From the NCBI GenBank assembly GCA_035771175.1, contig CM069590.1, forward strand, positions 33,184,821 through 33,248,820: a stretch of DNA of 64,000 nt, read 5' to 3'. The DNA is from Paratinospora sagittata. Taxonomy: Eukaryota > Streptophyta > Magnoliopsida > Ranunculales > Menispermaceae. Of the stretch, positions 22,230 through 33,380 are shown one piece after another (the first letter of the stretch is position 1; the number at the start of each line of letters is the position of its first letter). Below the pieces are notes generated by a model. It was not told the origin of the DNA. It did no database searches and saw only the letters and a list, made by a program, of their open reading frames with translations. The position numbers and the translations under genes are program-made.

Positions 22230-23289
22230 AGAACCCAAGTCAGAAAGGAGGCAAAAATTGGCTAAGTCCACAAAATAACACAAATTTCAACGTTCTAGGC
22301 TCCGCGCTAGGCACGGCGTTGCGGCGTCGTCACTGTTCATGAAATAGTGTTTTTAGCAATTTTTACACACTTTCTAATTCGGATTTTGGACGACTTGGGG
22401 GGCTTATAATATATCAAAATTTAGGTTTTTCAAGAGGAAGACATTGGAAAAGAGAAGGGAGATGGCTAGAGCGAAGTGGAGAAGAGATCAACATTGAAAA
22501 CCGTTGAAAATCTCTACAACACTCTAGTTTTCTTTCTTTTGTTCGGATTCATGTGTAAACCATTTTTGATTGTTTTCATCTCTTTAGTTTTGAACTAAAC
22601 CTCTTTTCTAGAGGTGTAGATTGATCCAAACTTGAGATTATGTCTTAGATTTTATTGTTATTTATTCTTAATGAAAGTTCTTAGTTTATTTATACTTTTA
22701 TGAGCGTAATGCTTTTGATCCCTTGATCAAGGATTGACCGATCATAGACTCAAGGTTGATGCTTCAAAAGAGGGTACCTTGGGTCGGAATATGGAGAGTA
22801 TAGCCTAGGTTATCGTGAAACTCACAAGGAGATCGAGACCCTTTGAAGTCGTTAGGAGGAAATCATAGAACTTAGTGAGATGTTGTTGTCTTTGGTTTTC
22901 ATCGAAAGAGTTAAACCAAAGCAACAAGAATATGCTCTAATCAATGCTTCAAAAGAGGGGATTAGAAAGGTTAGGATTTATGATTTATAGGCTAAGGACT
23001 GGATTTAATAATAATATATTTATATAGACATAGTTGAGAGTGAGGTGACATTGAACCTTTAGACAAGTCCATCACTATTTTCCTATTTGATTTACATTGC
23101 TTGTTAGTTAGTATTTAATTGCTTTAATTGCTACTTTAATCACTCCATCATTCAATTTTGATTTTTTCGATAAAATTACGGTTAAAACATGATAGATAGT
23201 GTAGTAGATATCACTGAGGACGATACCCGATTTCTCATCGGAATATATTATAACTTGGCAACCATTCACTTGCAGTTTTGCACGCAACA
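22230..23289 (+). mobile_element. Family D LTR, 5'-truncated
   Basis: It parallels 20784-21951: CAAAAATTGGCTAAGTCCAC, the GC-rich CGGCGTTGCGGCGTCG block near 22312, the AGAGGTGTAGATTGATCC block and the end ...GCACGCAACA at 23289. The first 270 bases or so of the LTR are missing here; the likely start lies inverted at 17445-17637. It is followed by ATGTC at 23290-23294, the TSD partner of GACAT at 17638. Confidence 0.78.
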
Positions 23290-23647
23290 ATGTCACTAAA
23301 AATGGTCTTCATCCTCGTCAACCATCCCTCAGCTAACTCTAAGTCCAAACCCCTTGGAAACTCAACTGGATTCCTATTCTCGAAGGGTTTCATGACTTTC
23401 TCATTGCTGTCCTTCTCCGCTTTCTCATCCTCAGTCTCCCCCTCTACATCATACTGAATCCCAGTTGGTCCGGCCTGATCCCCTACTGTTGCTGCTACAC
23501 TACTGTGCTCTGCAGCTGCTGCTACATCACCCTATGGAGTGCCCTAACACCTAGTGTACTGCTTAGTAACTCAAGAATCTGAGCCTATTGCTGCTGAGTG
23601 GCTTCTAAGACTGCCTCAATACACCTAAGGCATTCCTCTCGATCCAT
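23290..23647 (-). pseudogene. Family A-II gypsy gag, N-terminal part
   Basis: The minus strand from the ATG at 23645-23647 gives MDREECLRCIEAVLEATQQQ, then degenerate sequence up to the break at 23290. It is collinear with A-III gag (45170 downward, MDPEERLRRIEAVLEATQQQ). The break falls at the point where the plus-strand gag at 17643 takes over. Several in-frame stops are present. Upstream (23648-23824) is the leader between primer site and gag; I see nothing else in it. Confidence 0.82.
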
Positions 23648-23824
23648 GGCTAACTCTATTCTTCCCTTTTCTTTGAAATTTTTTTCAACAAGGGAAACAT
23701 ATCAGTTACTTAAACCAGGAAAAGGTTATCCTTAAGATAACTACCCATAATCATACTCATAAACAGAGAATATATCACCATATAAGTCTTTTATTATATT
23801 TAAGGTTTTTAAACCTAAACACTC

Positions 23825-23836
23825 ACTCTGATACCA
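23825..23836 (-). promoter_or_regulatory. Primer-binding site of element A-II
   Basis: The minus strand reads TGGTATCAGAGT, complementary to initiator Met-tRNA with one mismatch, four bases inside the LTR end at 23841. Confidence 0.85.
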
Positions 23837-23840
23837 AACT

Positions 23841-24277
23841 TGTCACGACCCACGACTTGTGACGTTATGACCGGCACAGAACCTCGTGTATATCCTTCCT
23901 CGATACCCCCGGCATCCTGTTTAGCCTCAACATAAACAACCTACTAAAAATATCTAATCCTCAAGCAACATAATCCATATCATAAACATCATCAAAATTT
24001 AAAACTTCCAAACTAATTTCAACTCATCTAAGTGTTAAATATTTACAATAGGTGTTATCATGTACATAGTCTCAAAATACAATATGACATGAAACAACTA
24101 ACACCTACATCACAATAGACCACAGAAAGTGCTCCGCAGTTAAGTCTTCCCCTTCCCCTTCCTATCTGAACCTGAAATGATAAGGAGGAGGTGCGAGCTA
24201 CAACAAGCTCAGTGAATGTTTCCTACAACTAGCAATATATATACATTTATACAAATAAGGCATTGATCGTGAATATT
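23841..24277 (-). mobile_element. Family A-II 5' LTR, 3' end piece
   Basis: It starts TGTCACGACCCACGAC (LTR end on the minus strand) next to the primer site and follows the family A LTR through GCGAGCTACAACAAGCTCAG near 24195. It is cut at 24277 by a family D LTR. The rest of the same LTR appears at 31130-32804, after the Athila-like and family C segments, with about 40 bases lost at the junction. Confidence 0.83.
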
Positions 24278-25764
24278 TGTTATTCACAAGTGCACGAATT
24301 ATCAAGTTATAATACCGAGATGAGTCGGGTTATCGTCCTCAGAGAAAAGTATTTTTACTAATATAAATGTCCAAAACTATTATGATATTAATTTTGTCTA
24401 GGTGATCAAAATGGGTGATTTTATGTGCTAGAATATAAATTGAACAAATTAAAATGAATTAATGCAAAATTAATTCAAAATGGGTATAAATCACTGAATG
24501 AAAGTTCTAAAGGATTGAAATCATTATATTTTATTTTATGAGTTTCAAAAGATTGTGTTATTGATTTAAATAATGAATTTATAAATCATGAATCCTATCC
24601 CAATCAAACCCCTCTCTCGAGTGTAAATTGAAAATCTATACTTAACCTATGTATTCCCTCTTTCGAGTGTAAATCAACACATCAAGCATGCCTTAAGATT
24701 TGTGATTCATGTTATCCCATTTCAAAGGTTTCGTAGGTCTCTCGACTCAATAATACTAACTTAGGTCACAAATTCCCACATCCGATTTGATAACACCTCT
24801 CTCGAGTGTAAGAAATCAAATCTAACTACACTCAACTAGTGGCCAGCAAATTGAAGGCATTATGCATATGAATTTGCAAATAAATTCATAAACCAATTCA
24901 ATAACACAAAAATAAGCATTAACCCATAACATCAAATATAAATCATTCAAACCTCAAGATTAATAATTTAGCTCATATTCATGTTCATGGATACAAGATG
25001 AAAATAAATAAAACAATGAAGGAAAACATTTCAAGACATAAGAAATTAAAATTAAAGGTTAGAATTCCCCTTTGTCGGTGGATTAATCTTCTTTTTCTCC
25101 TTGGTTCCTTCAAGCCTCCAATCCAAAACCTTTTCTCCTCTTGCTTTCTTGCCTCCTTTTTCACACCCTAAACCTAATTCTCAACCTTGATAATGATAAT
25201 AAAACAACCTTAAAATGTGTTTTACACTAAACTGGGTCTAAAAACGAAATGGGCAAAAATCCAAAATATGAAAAAAATGTTGTTCAAAATTGCATAGCTG
25301 AGCGTCGCGGCGCTGCTTCACTGTTCATGGAGCAAATTCCTCCTTCTTCGAGCGTCGCGGCGCTGCTTCATTGCTTGTAGACTTAGACGATTTTTCCATT
25401 TTTTTACACACTTCTTGCACATGTTTTGCACATGATCTTGACTTCTTTTACACACCATATGGACCTTGTTTCAACCCACTTTTGAGCTCTTTATTTACCT
25501 ACAAAACAAAGTATAAACAAATGTAAATTCAATGCAATTAATCAAAGTATTAACTAAAATGCAATGTACTCAAAACATGTGACTTCTATGATATTAACAT
25601 GTATCAAAAAGTCATTTATTCATGATAAAAACCTAAGATAAAACCTAAATGCATCTAAAACAACTAAGTATACTAATTATATAAAAACACCTAAAAACTA
25701 ACTAAATGAACCTAAAAATCTATCAAATTAACATGCGAATTAACTACTAAAACTCAACTTATCA
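24278..25764 (-). mobile_element. Athila-like 3' LTR (family D, minus strand)
   Basis: It is 1487 bp, reading on the minus strand from TGATAAGTTGAGTTTTAG at 25764 to ...GTGAATAACA at 24278. It is placed behind a minus-strand RT-RNase H-integrase, so it is the 3' LTR of that element. It carries two copies of the GC-rich block AGCGTCGCGGCGCTGCTTCA at about 25306 and 25349. Confidence 0.86.
25306..25368. repeat. Duplicated GC-rich block in family D LTR
   Basis: GAGCGTCGCGGCGCTGCTTC occurs twice, about 43 bases apart, in otherwise AT-rich LTR sequence. Single or diverged forms lie in the other family D LTRs near 10548, 20860, 22312, 49825 and 51315. Confidence 0.8.
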
Positions 25765-27534
25765 AATTCTTCCAAACTTAGACTTTGATCGTCCCGAGCA
25801 AAGAGAAAAATGAAAGTTGATCAAACAAACTTCTCACATATTCCAAAATGAACAAAGATTTAACTTGCAAAAATGGGTTTTCATGATCTCAAAGACAACA
25901 TACATTCCATACAACAAAACTCAGGGAAAACTTCGAAAGTTTAAACTTGTTGTCTAGAATTTCAATTTGCAGAACAATGCATTCTCTTCTGTCCTCATTG
26001 ACAAACAAGCACAAGAAATTATTCACATGACCACTCATAAATTATACAGACCAATGCAAGCAAGATAAAAATATAATCTCAACAAAACAAAACATGAACT
26101 TCATATGCTTGCTTTTCACACTTCTCTCCACTAATGTAGGACTCACACCAATTAAGATCAATAGGACTTTGTTAGTTTGTAATATAAGGCTAAGGTTAAG
26201 GGTTTGATAACATAGATAAAATGAATCTCAATGCACCCAAAACATCTTTTATACATAGCACCTTTTAAACATCTCATGCCTTACAAAATGAATCATCACA
26301 TCACCCTTTACATTCCCCCAAACTTATTCAATTCACTCATTGATAAAGAACTGTACTTTTTCTTTTCATTATTTTTCTTCTTCATCTTTCTTTTTCTTCT
26401 TTTTCACATATTTTGAACCATTTTGAATCTTTTCTCATCATTTTCACATACATTCTCATTCCATAGCACATTTACACATAAATTCCAATGAAAATGACCC
26501 AACCCATTATAATTTATCTACTTCAAAGAGTTAAGGGTGCAAGGGTGAAAAATAGGAGAATATCAATCAAAGGCCTTGGCTAATCAATTTGTGTGACAAA
26601 GAACATTATATAAAGCTTAAAATAGGGTAACTAGGGATAATTCACAGCTAGGTGGGTTTTATATCTCAAACTGTCCAAAAGTGGCCTAAATCATATCTCT
26701 CATGGTGTGATTCCTAGGATTTCGCCTCAAGAAGAGATCAAGCAAGTTATAGAGTTCAGTTTGGAAAGTGAGATTCAATGAAGCTTAACTTGCAAAATCT
26801 CAATTTAAATAGCAAGTGGGACTCATGATCCTAATTTTATACTCAGAAGTGAACAAAAGTTTCCAATAAACATGGCAAAGCAAATCAAGCACATAGACTT
26901 AAGAGTACTTTCTAATTTTCCACAGATCATGTTCAAAACCAAGTGCTAATCTTTTCATAGATCATACATACAAGATCTAATCAAATCAAAGTTCATAACG
27001 GAACATGGATTTATTCATGATCAAAACTCAAAAATTTAAATTTTCACAAAAAATGCACTCAACTTTCACTAAGACATAGAATTCAAACTCTCCCCCAAAC
27101 TTAAACTAAGCATTGTCCTCAATGCAAAACAACTACAAAACAAGATAAAGAGATAAAGGATAACGAAACTCCCTAAACCACTTGGGTAGAGGCTTCCACA
27201 ATGATTCTCCTTCTCTTATTGTTGATGAGGACTTCCAAATTTGAATGAGTACTTGGGGAATGACATAGAGAGATGTTTTAGTGAAAGGTAAACACTCAAC
27301 TTCTATACTACAATGACTAAAAATAAACAAAAGCATAAACAAAACCGGTTGGGTTGCCTCCCAACAAGCGCTTGTTTATAGTCATTAGCTAGACTTTCTC
27401 TTCTTTCTTCACTTTGGTTCACGAAGTAATAGCACATCCTCGCTTTGAACGTTTTTGCCATAATAGTGCTTTACTCTTTGGTAATTGACCCAAAATTTGC
27501 TTGCATCCTTTTGGCATTGCAACTCCACCACTCC
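25765..27534 (-). mobile_element. Athila-like element, noncoding region between integrase and 3' LTR
   Basis: About 1.8 kb without a supportable gene. It contains landmarks shared with 51740-53520, for example CTCCCCCAAACTTAAACTAA near 27090 (a purine-rich tract on the element strand) and GACTTTGATCGTCCCGAGCA near 25785 next to the LTR. A long region after pol is normal in Athila elements, where an env-like ORF can lie; I find no intact ORF here. Confidence 0.7.
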
Positions 27535-28956
27535 TTAAGGAAAGACATTGACAACTTGAAATGGGCCCGACCATCTTGATTTATGCTTCCCGGGAAACAG
27601 TTTCAACCGGGAGTTGTAGAGAAGTACTTGTTGGCCAGGTAGGAATTCTCTCTTCAAAATCATCTTGTCATGCCATGACTTAGTCTTCTCCTTATAGTTT
27701 TTTGCATTCTCATAGGCTTTATTTCTGAATTCCTCCATTTCATTCAATTGGAGCAATCTTTGAGTACCCGAAGCCTTCAAGTCAAAGTTCAACTTCTTCA
27801 CCACCCAAAATGCTCTATGTTCAAGCTCAACGGGAAGATGGCAAGGCTTTCCAAACACCAAACAGTAGGGGGACATCCCAATTGGAGTTTTGTAGGCCGT
27901 ACAATACGCCCACAATGCATCATCTAACTTTGTGGCCCAATCCTTTCTGTTGATGTTTACTGTCTTCTCCAGAATTTGCTTCACCTCCCTATTTGAGATT
28001 TTGCCAAGGCCATTTGATTGTGGATGGTAGGGAAAGGCAATTTTGTGCTTGACTCCATACTTGGTAAGGAGTGAATTGAATAATTTTTTGTAGAAGTGTG
28101 ACCCTTCATCACTAATGATTGCTCTAGGGGTACTAAATCTAGTTAATATGTTCTTCTGAAGAAACTGGAGTACTACCCTAGCATCATTAGTCTTTGTAGC
28201 TATGGCTTCCACCCACTTTGATACGTAGTCCACTGCCAACAAAATGTAGGTCTTGCCAAAAGAAAATGGGAATGGTTCCATGAAATCGATACCCCACACA
28301 TCAAACAACTCAACTTCCATGATAGGAGTCATGGGAAGTTCTTGTCTCCTAGAGATGTTGTCAAGCCTCTGGCACCTATTACAAGTCTTGACAAAGGTGT
28401 AGCAATCCCGAAAGATAGTAGGCCAGTAGAATCCGCGTTGTAGCACCTTGAATGTCGTTGGTGTAGCGCCGAAATCACCACCATATGGAGATGAATGACA
28501 CTCATGAATTATGGCTTGAGTCTCTGTCTCCGGAACACATCTCCTTACAACTTGATCATTGCATTGCTTGAACAATAAGGGATCATTCCACATGTAAAAC
28601 TTCATGTCATTCATGAACTTTTTCTTTTTGGCATAAGACAAATTTGGAGATAACACTCCACTAACTTTGTAATTGAAAAAATCTGCAGACCATAGAAGAT
28701 TGGCCTTCACTCCATAAAGTTGTTCATCCGGGAAGAGTTCATGAATTGGACATTCATCTTCTTTTTCTTCATGTTGCAGCCTTGATAAGTGATCTGCAAC
28801 CACATTTTCACTCCCCTTCTTATCCTTGATCTCAAGATCAACTTCTTGGAGTAGTAATATCCATCTTATCAGTCTGGGCTTGGCATCTTTCTTGGCAAAC
28901 AAGTACCGTATAGCCGCATGGTCAGTATTAGCCGCATGGTCAGTATAAACAATCAA
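27535..28956 (-). pseudogene. Athila-like RNase H end and integrase
   Basis: A 473-residue open stretch, the longest in the window. It starts within RNase H ([33 protein letters not shown]). Integrase follows with the zinc-binding [13 protein letters not shown]...CNRCQR, the core Asp residues in [10 protein letters not shown] and IISDEGSHF, and [20 protein letters not shown]. At the third catalytic position the family has Glu (QAEISNRE); here it is Lys, so the integrase is dead although the frame is open. An 18-base tandem duplication near 28912-28946 repeats the TDHAA residues. The frame stops at 27534, but the family sequence goes on for about 40 residues. Confidence 0.92.
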
Positions 28957-29286
28957 CTTCGACCCAACTATATAGGATCATAACTTGTCACAAGCAAACA
29001 CAACTGCAAGTAGTTCTTTTCCATTGTTGTGTAGTTTTGTTGGGCATCATCAAGAGTACGACTTGCATAGTAGATTACCCGAAACAACTTCTCTCTTTTT
29101 TGGCCTAGCACCGCCCCAACGGCATAGTCGCTCACATCACCATGATCTCAAAGGGCTCTTCCTAATTAGGTACCACCATGATAGGAGTTGAAATAAGGGC
29201 TTGCTGAAGATGATCAAATGCCTTCACACATTCTGCACTGAATACAAAGGGTGCCTCCTTCTCAAGTAGGTTGCATAAGGGCTTGG
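28957..29286 (-). pseudogene. Athila-like RNase H, frame-broken N-terminal part
   Basis: Minus-strand translation in mixed frames gives RNase H sequence between RT and the open frame below 28956, such as the AVVLGQKR- and CDKL-type residues of the family. Stops and shifts prevent one reading. It links the RT at 29287 to the RNase H end at 28956. Confidence 0.65.
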
Positions 29287-30165
29287 TTATCTTCGAGAAG
29301 TCCTTGATAAACCTTCTGTAGAAACCCGCAGACCTAAGAAGCTTCTAATTCCTTTGACATTGATTGGGTGAGTGAGCTTCTTAATGGTCACAATCTTGGC
29401 TCTATCAACTTCTAACCCCTGTGAAGACACTCTGTGGCCAAGTACAATCCCCTCTTGGACCATAAAATGGCATTTCTCCCAGTTAAGTAACAAATTTTTA
29501 TCTTCACATCTTTTCAACACAAAGGCAAGATTCTTCAAACAATGATCAAATGAAGAGCCAAAGACTGAAAAGTCATCTATAAACACCTCTATACTATCCT
29601 CCACCATGTCAGCAAAAATTGCCATCATACACCTCTGAAAGGTTGCTCGAGCATTACACAAACCAAATGGCATACGTCTGAACGCAAATGTACCATAGGG
29701 ACAAGTGAAGCTTGTCTTTTCTTGATCTTCTGGAATTATGACAATTTGATTGTAGCCTGAGTACCCATCAAGAAAATAGTAGTACTGGAGCCTTGCAAGT
29801 CTGTCTAACATCTGATCAATGAAAGGAAGGGGAAAATGATTCTTCCTTGTAGCCTTGTTCAACTTCCTGTAGTCAATGCAAACTCTCCACTCAGTTACTG
29901 TTCTTGTAGAGATTAACTCATCATTCTCATTCTTGACCACTGTGATGCCACCCTTTTTTGGTACAACCTGAACTGGGCTCATCTATAAGCAGTCAAAGAT
30001 GGCATAGATGATTCTTGCCTTGAGCAATTTGAGGATTTTTGCTTTCACAACTTCCTTCATGGCTGAGTTCAGTCTTCTTTGGTGCTTCACTGTAGGCTTG
30101 TACAACTCTTCCATCAAAATCTTGTGCATGCAGATGGTAGGACTGATACCCTTGATATATGCAAT
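29287..30165 (-). pseudogene. Athila-like reverse transcriptase
   Basis: 29287-29982 has MSPVQVVPKKGGITVVKN, WRVCIDYRKLNKATRKNHF, YYFLDGYSGYNQI, FRRMPFGLCNARATF, catalytic FIDDFSVFG and HCLKNLAFVLKRCE. This is RT of the Athila/Tat branch of Ty3/gypsy, distinct from the FIDDILVYS of family A. Upstream, in another frame (29993-30165), the lead-in IKGISPTICMHKIL can be read. The element is cut at about 30165 by a family C LTR fragment, so gag, protease and the 5' LTR are missing. The frame shifts after RSFLGL near 29335. Confidence 0.92.
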
Positions 30166-31129
30166 GAACCATAGCTAGGCCGATCTGACGGGACCTGAGA
30201 AGAGTACATACACGAAAGTCCGTACATGGATTGGGTTTGGCCATTGCCCCCGGAATAATGCCAATCTGACCCATCTTAACACAGCTCAGTGAGATCAAGA
30301 AGGGTAAAATAGACTTACATGCATAATAAAAAGTACAGAACAACAATTACCAAATAGTTATGCACAACAATACAATCAATCAATGAATGGTGACTGCATA
30401 GTCTCACAGGCTAGGCACAATGCACTCGCAATGTGAGCCGAGGTGTCAATGCAACATGAAGCAACTGAGAGATTTCATGAGTTCTAGAACTAACCAGTGA
30501 CAGAGCTACCTCATGGTACAACGTAACAACATAGCAAATCATGGGTACAATGTCCAATTACCTTAATCATGGCCCAACGTAACGGCATAACACCCATGAT
30601 TAATATATATAACATTTATGATAATCCATGGTCCAACGTAACGGCATAACACCCATGATTATGAATTTAACATTATGATAGATAGCCTCATGCATAAAGT
30701 AAATCATGGTAACATATATGATGCATGATTCTAAGTAATTTATCATTAAACAAGTAAGAAATACAAACTTAGCATTCTTTCCCCACCTTAACACACTTGT
30801 AGTGGCTCAACGGTTCACTCTAACTTCTTTAAGTATGTAGGGACGCAGGTGAGCTCATAGTGTTGGGAGAAAGAGAGAGAGAGAGCGGAGGAACGGCGGG
30901 GTGAAATGAGGGGGGCACCCCTTATTTATAGGGGCGGCCCCATGGGGCCCGTCCCCCTTGGGACTGGCCCCCCCATTGGGACAGTCTCTTCCTTGGAGCC
31001 GTCCCACTATAGGGGTCTATCTTTTTCCTCCGGGAGAGCCCTTAGGGTTACTTTCATGGTTGAAAATAAATCTATATGGTTTTCCGACAAATAAATTAGT
31101 TTTACAGTAGAAAAGTAAAGGGTGTTATA
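30166..31129 (-). mobile_element. Family C (chromovirus E) LTR fragment
   Basis: It parallels 54427-55325: ACCATAGCTAGGCCGATCTG at the left, the ACGTAACGGCATAACACCC blocks, CTTAACACACTTGTAG, the GGGACGGTC-type GC-rich block and ...AAAGGGTGTTATA at the right. About 270 bases of the left (LTR 3') end are missing compared with the full copy. It separates the truncated Athila-like element from the family A LTR remainder. Confidence 0.78.
30923..30930 (-). promoter_or_regulatory. TATA box of family C LTR
   Basis: The minus strand reads TATAAATA, about 200 bases into the LTR and next to a GC-rich CCC/GGG block (30935-30990). This suits a U3 promoter. Confidence 0.5.
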
Positions 31130-32804
31130 TATAATGCATCCATGACAATAATCTATCAATGCATTTCCATTTTCAAACATGCAATATGACATCCTATTCC
31201 ACCTCTTGAGTAAGAAGCGATCAAGGGCCTAAGCTCGTGACACTTAGTGCCCGATCTGACATCACACACTCGCATTCTATCAGGATTCCTGGGGTTGTGC
31301 AGCTAATAGGATCAACCCACCGAAGACACTTTTCATGCCTAGGCGATCCAATCTACACAATCCATAAAATCCTCTATTAGGTCCACAACTAGGGATCACA
31401 AACTAGCACATGAGATTTCCTAAAATCCCAGCTAGCAAATGCACCTATTTGCTAACCCTTCATGCTTATGTTCAAATCCATTTCATGAATAATTAAAACA
31501 TGCATTACACACAAATATCCATTCCAAACATTTCTTATACTACAATGCCACATATAGAAACCAAATACAAAGAAACACTCACAGTCAATTGGCTGGACTA
31601 GCCAATCCAATTCCAACTAAAACAAGCACTAGGATGCCACCATTGATCCTTTAATGAAAAACAACATCCAAACCATGTAATTAACCCTCAATTGGCACAA
31701 TTAGGACACTTGGATCATCCAAAAACCTTGCATACAATTTAGGTTCATACATCCATCAATAACAGTCCATACACATGCCAAAAATCATGATTTAAGCCGC
31801 AATTATATGCCAACACTTAACTCTAACATGGTTGCACCTATGTGCCAGCAATTACAGCTCATTCAAGCCACAAAACCCCCAATTAAATCACATGCAACCA
31901 AGAGAATGCCAAATACTGATTCAATCATCCAACTCACATCAATACCATGCATTCTCAATCTAATTAGACCATTAGACAAACAATCCAGCCCTAGGTAGCC
32001 ACAAATACATCAATGCTCACCTAAGAAATCAAATCCGAGCTCATTCCCAAAATATGAGAACCAAAACCCTCATAGATGGACCAAATAAATGAGCATAAGT
32101 CCACCATAGCCATGCCTTGATCAAACCCAACACTAGGGTGTGTTCAAGGACTCCAATGTACACCACATAGGTGACATGCAAGACCTAAGTCAAGTTCTAG
32201 CTATGAAACCCAAAACATGGTCTCAAACCCAGAAAATACAGTAGCAAACACCCCCAAAACAAACTATGTGATGCTATTCAACCGTGGAAGCAAGATTAAA
32301 CAACTAAGAAGTGAAGATTTATACCTTGGAAGCTCAAAATCCAAACCCTTGCTCAATCTCCTTCGACTCCCTTTTGTCTTTTCTCTCCAGCTAAAGAAAA
32401 CCAAACAACACTTGCAAATGAGAAAAAAATCGTACCCATGGGTTTATGAGTGGGGTGGTGGCCCCATATAAATTGTTTAAAAAACTGCCCAGAACGTGAG
32501 GAGCGCGCTTCTTCGATGTACTGAGAAAATGTAACTCTCGGTCACGTAAGGAGTGCGCTTCTCCCTGTCTAGAACATCCTATTTTCACTTAACCACTACA
32601 TACTCAATACACAATGGAATTTCGCATATGATAGGCCGATTCCTATGCAAAAACACACTTCGGATGAGTTTCTAACATCCTCTCGCCCATTTGGGAACAA
32701 GACATGGACCTATGAAATTGAAACCACGTACAAACACACGCACATACGAGTATCCGAGTACTCTACGGATTAAGATGACATCATCCTAAGGTACAAGTGT
32801 TACA
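31130..32804 (-). mobile_element. Family A-II 5' LTR, remaining part
   Basis: It continues the LTR that begins at 23841, with TATAATGCATCCATGACAAT matching the TAACATAATGCATCATGTC region. It ends TACAAGTGTTACA at 32804, the start of the LTR on the minus strand (TGTAACACTTG). Interior blocks match family A loosely, so this is the same subfamily as 2530-4937 rather than A-III. Copia-2 coding starts at 32805, so this element inserted in copia-2 integrase. Confidence 0.75.
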
Positions 32805-33380
32805 TGTTCGGACTCACACATACCCATAGCTTAGGTGGAAAATCATATTGCTTCATTATTGCGGATGATTTTACTAGATTTACGTGGGTCTACTTTCTTG
32901 CTCATAAACATGAGGTGTTTGATGTGTTTGTACAATTTTGTTCTCATGTTGAAAATGAGAAGGGTTATAAGATTACTATTATTCGAAGTGAACGGGGTGG
33001 AGAGTTTGTTAACAAAAATCTTGAGGATTTCTGTAACAAACAAGGATACACTCATCACCTTTCAGCCCCCAGAATTTCTAAACAAAATGGAGTTGTTCAA
33101 AGGAAGAATTGAACCCTTCAAGAGATGTGCGGGACCATGTTATGTGAGTATAACGTGGAAAAATATTTTTGGGTTGAAGCCATAAACACTACTTGTTATG
33201 TAATGAATAAAACCATGATTGGGAAGAAAATAAATAAAACACAATATGAATTGTGGAAGGGTAGAAAACCCAACATTAGTCACTTTAGAGTGTTTTGATG
33301 CAAATGTTTTAACTTGAATGATAAGGAAAATTTAGATAAATTTGATCCCAAATCTGATATAGGAATATTTTAGGTTACTC
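32805..33380 (+). pseudogene. Copia-2 integrase core
   Basis: 32804-33112 gives LGGKSYCFIIADDFTRFTWV with the first catalytic Asp. The second site reads RSERGGEFVNK, with Glu for the Asp seen in copia-1, and the third reads QNGVVQRKN, with Gln for Glu. Two of three DDE residues are therefore changed. After a shift the sequence goes on as EMCGTMLCEYN, AINTTCYVMNKT and ELWKGRKPNISHFRVF. The N-terminal part (gag, protease, zinc domain) is missing, cut by the family A-II LTR. Confidence 0.9.

Noticed and set aside
26231..26416. 61-codon plus-strand ORF ending in a Phe/Leu run
   Set aside because: Low-complexity T-rich DNA inside Athila 3' noncoding sequence, antisense to the element, without conservation in the second copy.
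30906..31192. GC-rich stretch with ORFs on both strands, possible CpG island of a gene
   Set aside because: It is the CCC/GGG block of the family C LTR, repeated at 55140-55210, with a TATA box of the LTR beside it.
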